5,589 nt of DNA. Source: Lysobacteraceae bacterium. Its GTDB lineage: Bacteria > Pseudomonadota > Gammaproteobacteria > Xanthomonadales > Xanthomonadaceae. The stretch is taken from contig JAIXTZ010000009.1 of NCBI GenBank assembly GCA_027483745.1, positions 1 through 5,589 of the forward strand, written 5' to 3'. Below the pieces are notes generated by a model. That model saw only the letters and a program-made list of their open reading frames with translations, was not told the DNA's origin and searched no databases. Positions 1 through 5,589 of this stretch are shown here, piece by piece. Made by a program: the position numbers and the translations under genes. Numbering within the stretch: the stretch's first letter is position 1; each line of letters starts with the position of its first letter.

Positions 1-309
1 CCCGATTCCGAACATGAACGCGGCCTCGCCGTCGAGACGGCCAAGCCCGAACTGGAACGCCCATCGCTGTACCGGGTGGTCCTGTTGAACGATGACTACA
101 CCCCGATGGATTTCGTCGTCGAGGTGCTGCAGGTGTTCTTCGGCATGAACCGCGAGAAAGCCACCCAGGTGATGCTGCACGTGCACACCCGCGGCAAGGG
201 CGTCTGCGGCGTCTACACACGCGAAGTGGCAGAAACGAAAGTGTCGCAGGTGAACGATTTCTCACGGACGCACCAGCATCCGCTGATGTGCACGATGGAA
301 AAGGCCTGA
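1..309 (+). CDS. clpS: ATP-dependent Clp protease adaptor ClpS (N-terminus cut by window edge)
   Basis: ClpS is the cytoplasmic adaptor that binds N-terminal Leu, Phe, Tyr or Trp on N-degron substrates and hands them to the ClpA N-domain for degradation by ClpAP. The frame is open from base 1 and gives 102 visible residues before TGA at 307-309. The E. coli protein has 106, so only a few residues should be missing. A GTG at 76-78 lies inside the conserved core (YRVVLLNDD) and is not the start. The N-degron pocket is intact: visible Asn30-Asp31-Asp32 in LLNDDYTPM, Met36, Val39, Met58, Val61 and His62 match E. coli N34, D35, D36, M40, V43, M62, V65 and H66 at a constant offset of four. The family ending HPLxCTxEKA is present. 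The N-terminal tail, which enters the ClpA pore in E. coli, is acidic and low in hydrophobic residues (visible 1-20), as usual. clpA follows 39 bases downstream, so co-transcription is likely. Any promoter lies outside the window. Confidence 0.97.
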   Translation, partial: PDSEHERGLAVETAKPELERPSLYRVVLLNDDYTPMDFVVEVLQVFFGMNREKATQVMLHVHTRGKGVCGVYTREVAETKVSQVNDFSRTHQHPLMCTMEKA

Positions 310-336
310 GCCGCCCCCATATCCGGGTCATTGCCC

Positions 337-342
337 TGGAGG
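337..342 (+). promoter_or_regulatory. Ribosome binding site of clpA
   Basis: TGGAGG lies six bases before the ATG at 349-351, a good Shine-Dalgarno match and spacing. It decides the start: an in-frame TTG at 331 would begin upstream of this site and add six residues (MPWRPR) that have no counterpart in ClpA proteins. Starting at 349 gives MFSKDLEF, which aligns with the E. coli N-terminus MLNQELEL. Confidence 0.85.
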
Positions 343-348
343 CCCCGA

Positions 349-2634
<2,286 letters not shown>

Positions 2635-2652
2635 GGCCCGGCGTTCCGGGCC
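2635..2652 (+). other. GC-rich hairpin directly after the clpA stop codon
   Basis: A perfect 7-bp inverted repeat, GGCCCGG / CCGGGCC, with a CGTT loop begins at the base after the clpA TGA. No T-tract follows on either strand, so it is not an intrinsic terminator by itself. It could protect the 3' end of the clpA mRNA or assist the terminator nine bases downstream. The structure is seen in the sequence; the role is inferred. Confidence 0.5.
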
Positions 2653-2660
2653 CGGAAACG

Positions 2661-2690
2661 AAAAACGGCAGCCGAGGCTGCCGTTTTTCT
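2661..2690. terminator. Bidirectional intrinsic terminator between clpA and infA
   Basis: The repeat AAAAACGGCAG (2661-2671) pairs perfectly over 11 bp with CTGCCGTTTTT (2678-2688) around the loop CCGAGG. The GC core is followed by five T residues on the plus strand and, by symmetry, on the minus strand too. It starts 27 bases after the clpA stop and lies 22 bases beyond the end of infA, so it can stop transcription from both convergent genes. Confidence 0.92.
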
Positions 2691-2712
2691 TGGCATGGAG
2701 CGCGCGCGGCGC

Positions 2713-2931
2713 TTACTTCATGCGGTAGGTGATGCGGCCCTTGGTGAGGTCGTAAGGCGTCATTTCGACCTTGACCTTGTCACCCGTCAGGATCCGGATG
2801 TAGTTCTTGCGCATGCGGCCCGAGATGTGAGCCGTGATGACGTGGCCGTTTTCGAGCTTCACGCGGAACATGGTGTTCGGCAGCGTTTCGGTCACGGTGC
2901 CTTCGAACTCGATGGAATCGTCTTTTGACAT
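2713..2931 (-). CDS. infA: Translation initiation factor IF-1
   Basis: IF1 is an essential single-domain OB-fold (S1-type) protein that binds the 30S A site and, with IF2 and IF3, sets up translation initiation. The product is 72 residues, the usual length. It closely matches E. coli IF1, including [10 protein letters not shown] (15-24), LENGH (26-30), [18 protein letters not shown] (34-51) and [10 protein letters not shown] (58-67); the basic 30S-contacting residues Arg41, Lys42 and Arg46 are kept. The ATG at 2931-2929 is chosen because MSKDDSIEF matches the family N-terminus. An in-frame ATG at 3000 would add 23 Pro/Arg-rich residues, foreign to IF1, that lie over the putative promoter. No strong Shine-Dalgarno is visible, only a weak AGAAG about ten bases upstream. 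The gene is 116 bases after aat on the same strand and faces clpA. E. coli has the same clpA/infA/aat cluster. Confidence 0.98.
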   Translation of the reverse strand: MSKDDSIEFEGTVTETLPNTMFRVKLENGHVITAHISGRMRKNYIRILTGDKVKVEMTPYDLTKGRITYRMK

Positions 2932-2990
2932 GCAGCGGGCTTCTGGCCTTGGCGGTCTGGGGCGGGAAAGGGGGTGAATCGAAGGCGCGG

Positions 2991-3019
2991 AGTGTGCCAC
3001 GCCGGGACGGCGCTTGCAA
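2991..3019 (-). promoter_or_regulatory. Putative sigma70-type promoter of infA
   Basis: Read on the minus strand, the aat-infA gap holds TTGCAA (3019-3014) as a -35 box, a 17-base spacer, and CACACT (2996-2991) as a -10 box. The -10 box is preceded by TGG, an extended -10 (TGn) match, which could make up for a hexamer that fits consensus at only three of six positions. A short T-run lies just upstream of the -35. The start point would fall near 2984, giving a leader of roughly 50 bases. No terminator separates it from aat, so read-through from the upstream operon is also possible. This is pattern-based only. Confidence 0.45.
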
Positions 3020-3047
3020 AAATCCGGTTAAGCGGGTGGGGCGGGGT

Positions 3048-3773
3048 TCAGTCCGCCAAGTGGCTTGCGGGGTGGGGCGTGCCGGCCCAGTCGGGGCAGG
3101 GCGCCCGCAAGGCCGTGCGGGCGAGGAAGCTCGAGAGGAACCGCGCCCGGGGCCAGACCTCCCCACCCATGAAGCGCAGGTGCGGGTTCTCGATCTGGGC
3201 GTCGAACAGCGGCCAGCCCAGTTTGTCGAGCCGTCGCCCGAGGGCCGCCAGCGCCACTTTCGAGCCGCCGCTCTCGAGGCTGACCATGCTCTCGGCGTGG
3301 AAGCCGGTACCCACCGACACCCCATAAAGCCCGCCGACGAGCCGCTCGCCATCCCAGACCTCGACGCTGTGCGCGTGCCCGAGCCGGTGCAGTTGGCCGT
3401 AGGCGCGCTGCATCGCCGGGGTGATCCAGGTGCCGTCCTGGCCGGGCCGGGGCGCGGTGGCGCAGGCGGCGATCACGCGATCGAAGGCCGTGTTGAAGCG
3501 GACCTCCCACGGGCTGCGCCGCAGGTCGCGACGGAAGCGCGTCGAAAGCCGCACACCCTCGCTGCGGAACACGAGGCGTTCCGACGGCGACCACCAGAGG
3601 ATCGGCTGGCCCTCGCTGAACCACGGGAACAGCCCGGCGGCGTAGGCATTCACCAGCCGCACGGGCGACAGATCGCCACCGATGCACACCAGGCCATCGG
3701 GCTCGTCCAGCGCGAGCTCGGCGGGCGGGAAGGGCGAAGCGGGGTCGGGCCCTAGCAGCAGCGGGCGGCTCAT
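3048..3773 (-). CDS. aat: Leucyl/phenylalanyl-tRNA-protein transferase
   Basis: Aat moves Leu or Phe from aminoacyl-tRNA to N-terminal Lys or Arg of proteins, making a primary N-degron for ClpS-ClpAP in the cytoplasm. The product has 241 residues (E. coli 234). Family blocks run in order: GLVCIGGDLSPVRLVNAYAAG (27-47, with IGGDLSP at 31-37), LFPWFSEGQPILWWSP (48-63), DGTWIT (113-118), LGHAHSVEVW (131-140), GERLVGGLYGV (142-152), ESMVS (161-165), GGSK (169-172) and DAQIENPH (191-198). Catalytic Glu161 and the Asp191/Gln193 pair match E. coli E156, D186 and Q188 at a constant offset of five. Oddly, the usual GESMF core reads AESMV here (Ala160, Val164). The ATG at 3773-3771 overlaps the upstream gene's TGA in ATGA, and no Shine-Dalgarno is visible, so translation is probably coupled to that gene. 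It is likely active, but the altered motif makes substrate range uncertain. Confidence 0.95.
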   Translation of the reverse strand: MSRPLLLGPDPASPFPPAELALDEPDGLVCIGGDLSPVRLVNAYAAGLFPWFSEGQPILWWSPSERLVFRSEGVRLSTRFRRDLRRSPWEVRFNTAFDRVIAACATAPRPGQDGTWITPAMQRAYGQLHRLGHAHSVEVWDGERLVGGLYGVSVGTGFHAESMVSLESGGSKVALAALGRRLDKLGWPLFDAQIENPHLRFMGGEVWPRARFLSSFLARTALRAPCPDWAGTPHPASHLAD

Positions 3774-4894
3774 GGCGATCGGAAGGGCGAATGCGCCGCC
3801 AGCGAATCACGATAGCGCCCCGTCGCTTCGCGCTCCGCGGCGCACCAGCGCGTCAGCGCCTGATGGAAGCGCGATTCGGCCAGCCAATGACGGCTGTGCG
3901 TAGAGGTCGGCAGGAAGCCGCGTGCCAGCTTGTGTTCACCCTGCGCGCCGGGTTCGAAGCGGTCGAGCCCATGCTCGATGCAGTACGCGATGCCCTGGTG
4001 GTAGCAGGCCTCGAAATGCAGGCCCGGTACGTCGGCGGTGGCGCCCCAATAGCGGCCGTAGAGGGTGTCGTCCGAGCGCAGGCACAGCGCGCCGGCGATG
4101 GCTTCATCGTCGCGTTCGGCGAGGATCAGCACCACGGCCACGGGCAGGGCCTCGCACAGGTGCTGGAAGAAGGCCTCCGTCATCGCCGCGTGGTTCCACT
4201 TCTCGGCGAAGGTCTGCACGTAGAAGCGATGCATTGCGGCCATCGGCTCACCGCGCGCCGCCCGGCCGTCCAGGATGCGAAGGCGGACACCCGCCTCGGC
4301 CACCCGGCGCCGGTCCGCTTTCAGATTCTTGCGCCGTTTGTGGTCGAGGGCGCCGAGGAAGTCGTCGAACGTCGTCCAGGACGAGTCGCGCGCCCAGTGG
4401 AACTGCACGTCCTCGCGGGCCAGCCACGTGCCATCGAACGCATCGAGATCGTCGGCGTCGAGGAAGTTCGTGTGCAGCGAGTGCAATCCGAGTTTCGGTG
4501 CCGCCTCGCGCATGGCGTCGAGCAGCCCGCGCTTGTGCGCTGGGTCCTTCGCCAGAAGCCGGGGCCCGGTGACGGGCGAGTAGGGCACGCCGACCAGCCA
4601 CTTCGGGTAGTAGTCGAGGCCGTACTGCGCATAGGCATTGGCCCACGCGTGGTCGAACACGAACTCGCCGTGCGAGTTGCCCTTCGCATAGGCCGGCGCC
4701 GCGGCGAGCAGGGCATTGCCCTCCCACAGCGACGCGTGCAGCGGCGTCCAGCCGTATTCCGGATCGAGGCAGCCGTGCGCCTCAAGCCCGGTCAGGAAGG
4801 CGTGACTGGTGAACGGATGCCCGCCGCGGTTCAGCGCATCCCACGCGGTCGCGGGAATTTCGTCCAGCCGGCGATGGAGGCGGAGCTCGGGCAT
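3770..4894 (-). CDS. FemAB-like GNAT-fold protein (PF04339/COG3146 family)
   Basis: This 374-residue protein belongs to the family annotated as 'GNAT family N-acetyltransferase' or 'peptidogalycan biosynthesis protein' (formerly DUF482). Its members resemble FemA/FemX aminoacyl-tRNA-dependent transferases, but I know of no firmly established substrate. Recognisable blocks are HPFTSHAFL (26-34), FVFDHAWANAY (78-88), YSPVTGPRLL (105-114), HTNFL (141-145), the basic segment HKRRKNLKADRR (185-196), YGRYWG (279-284), HFEACYHQGIAYCI (293-306) and FEPGAQGEHKLARGF (313-327). No signal peptide or membrane span is apparent, so it is probably cytoplasmic. The ATG at 4894-4892 is 17 bases after the trxB stop and has no clear Shine-Dalgarno. 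Its stop overlaps the aat start by four bases, so the two are probably made together. Family membership is confident; the reaction is unknown. A tRNA-dependent aminoacyl transfer is possible from fold similarity, and a plain acyltransferase is the alternative. Confidence 0.88.
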   Translation of the reverse strand: MPELRLHRRLDEIPATAWDALNRGGHPFTSHAFLTGLEAHGCLDPEYGWTPLHASLWEGNALLAAAPAYAKGNSHGEFVFDHAWANAYAQYGLDYYPKWLVGVPYSPVTGPRLLAKDPAHKRGLLDAMREAAPKLGLHSLHTNFLDADDLDAFDGTWLAREDVQFHWARDSSWTTFDDFLGALDHKRRKNLKADRRRVAEAGVRLRILDGRAARGEPMAAMHRFYVQTFAEKWNHAAMTEAFFQHLCEALPVAVVLILAERDDEAIAGALCLRSDDTLYGRYWGATADVPGLHFEACYHQGIAYCIEHGLDRFEPGAQGEHKLARGFLPTSTHSRHWLAESRFHQALTRWCAAEREATGRYRDSLAAHSPFRSP

Positions 4895-4911
4895 CGCTGG
4901 CTTTGCCGCGC

Positions 4912-5589
<678 letters not shown>

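Noticed and set aside
76..309. Short ClpS starting at GTG 76
   Set aside because: Conserved ClpS sequence continues upstream in the same frame to base 1, so this GTG is an internal Val codon.
310..348. Promoter or attenuator in the clpS-clpA gap
   Set aside because: The 39 bases show only the clpA ribosome binding site, with no hairpin or convincing -35/-10 pair.
2932..3000. Longer infA starting at the upstream ATG (3000-2998)
   Set aside because: It would add 23 Pro/Arg-rich residues absent from IF1 proteins and would overlap the likely promoter. The internal ATG gives the standard 72-residue protein.
3014..3040. Possible terminator of aat ahead of the infA promoter (minus strand, CCG...CGG followed by a T-run)
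   Set aside because: The stem is only about three base pairs around a six-base loop, too weak to call even though five T residues follow.
2925..3755. 276-codon plus-strand open frame across aat and the aat-infA gap
   Set aside because: It is antisense to aat, low in complexity (Gly, Arg, Pro, Glu) and without domain motifs.

Overview
The window is a GC-rich stretch of chromosomal housekeeping DNA, best explained as a gammaproteobacterium of the Xanthomonadales/Lysobacterales type (for example Rhodanobacteraceae or Xanthomonadaceae). I infer this from the near-enterobacterial IF1, ClpA and ClpS sequences, the high G+C content, and the trxB / FemAB-like protein / aat / infA / clpA / clpS gene order. 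I ran no database search, so the taxonomic call is tentative.

Layout: on the plus strand lie clpS (its first few codons fall before base 1; ends at 309) and clpA (349-2634), separated by 39 bases and probably co-transcribed. On the minus strand, reading from the right edge, come trxB (the last 225 codons, 5589-4912), a FemAB/GNAT-like protein of the PF04339/COG3146 type (4894-3770), aat (3773-3048) and infA (2931-2713). The first three are 17 bases apart or overlap by 4 bases, so they look like one operon. infA follows after a 116-base gap that contains a plausible promoter of its own. The two gene sets converge on a symmetrical hairpin at 2661-2688, with A-tract and T-tract on opposite sides, that should terminate transcription from both directions. 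I saw no tRNA gene, mobile element, CRISPR array or long repeat. No gap between genes exceeds 116 bases.

How the genes fit together: Aat attaches Leu or Phe to proteins with N-terminal Lys or Arg, ClpS recognises the resulting N-degron, and ClpA unfolds the substrate for ClpP. The writer, adaptor and unfoldase of the bacterial N-degron pathway are therefore all in one locus, around the essential translation factor infA. E. coli and Pseudomonas have the same core neighbourhood, so this is conserved rather than new. The less ordinary points are: the FemAB-like GNAT-fold protein translationally coupled to aat; an Asp-to-Ala change in the C-terminal FAD-binding motif of TrxB; and changes beside the catalytic Glu of Aat (GESMF-type motif reads AESMV). 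I found no evidence of a wholly undescribed system. The best candidate for new biology is a functional link between the FemAB-like protein and Aat.
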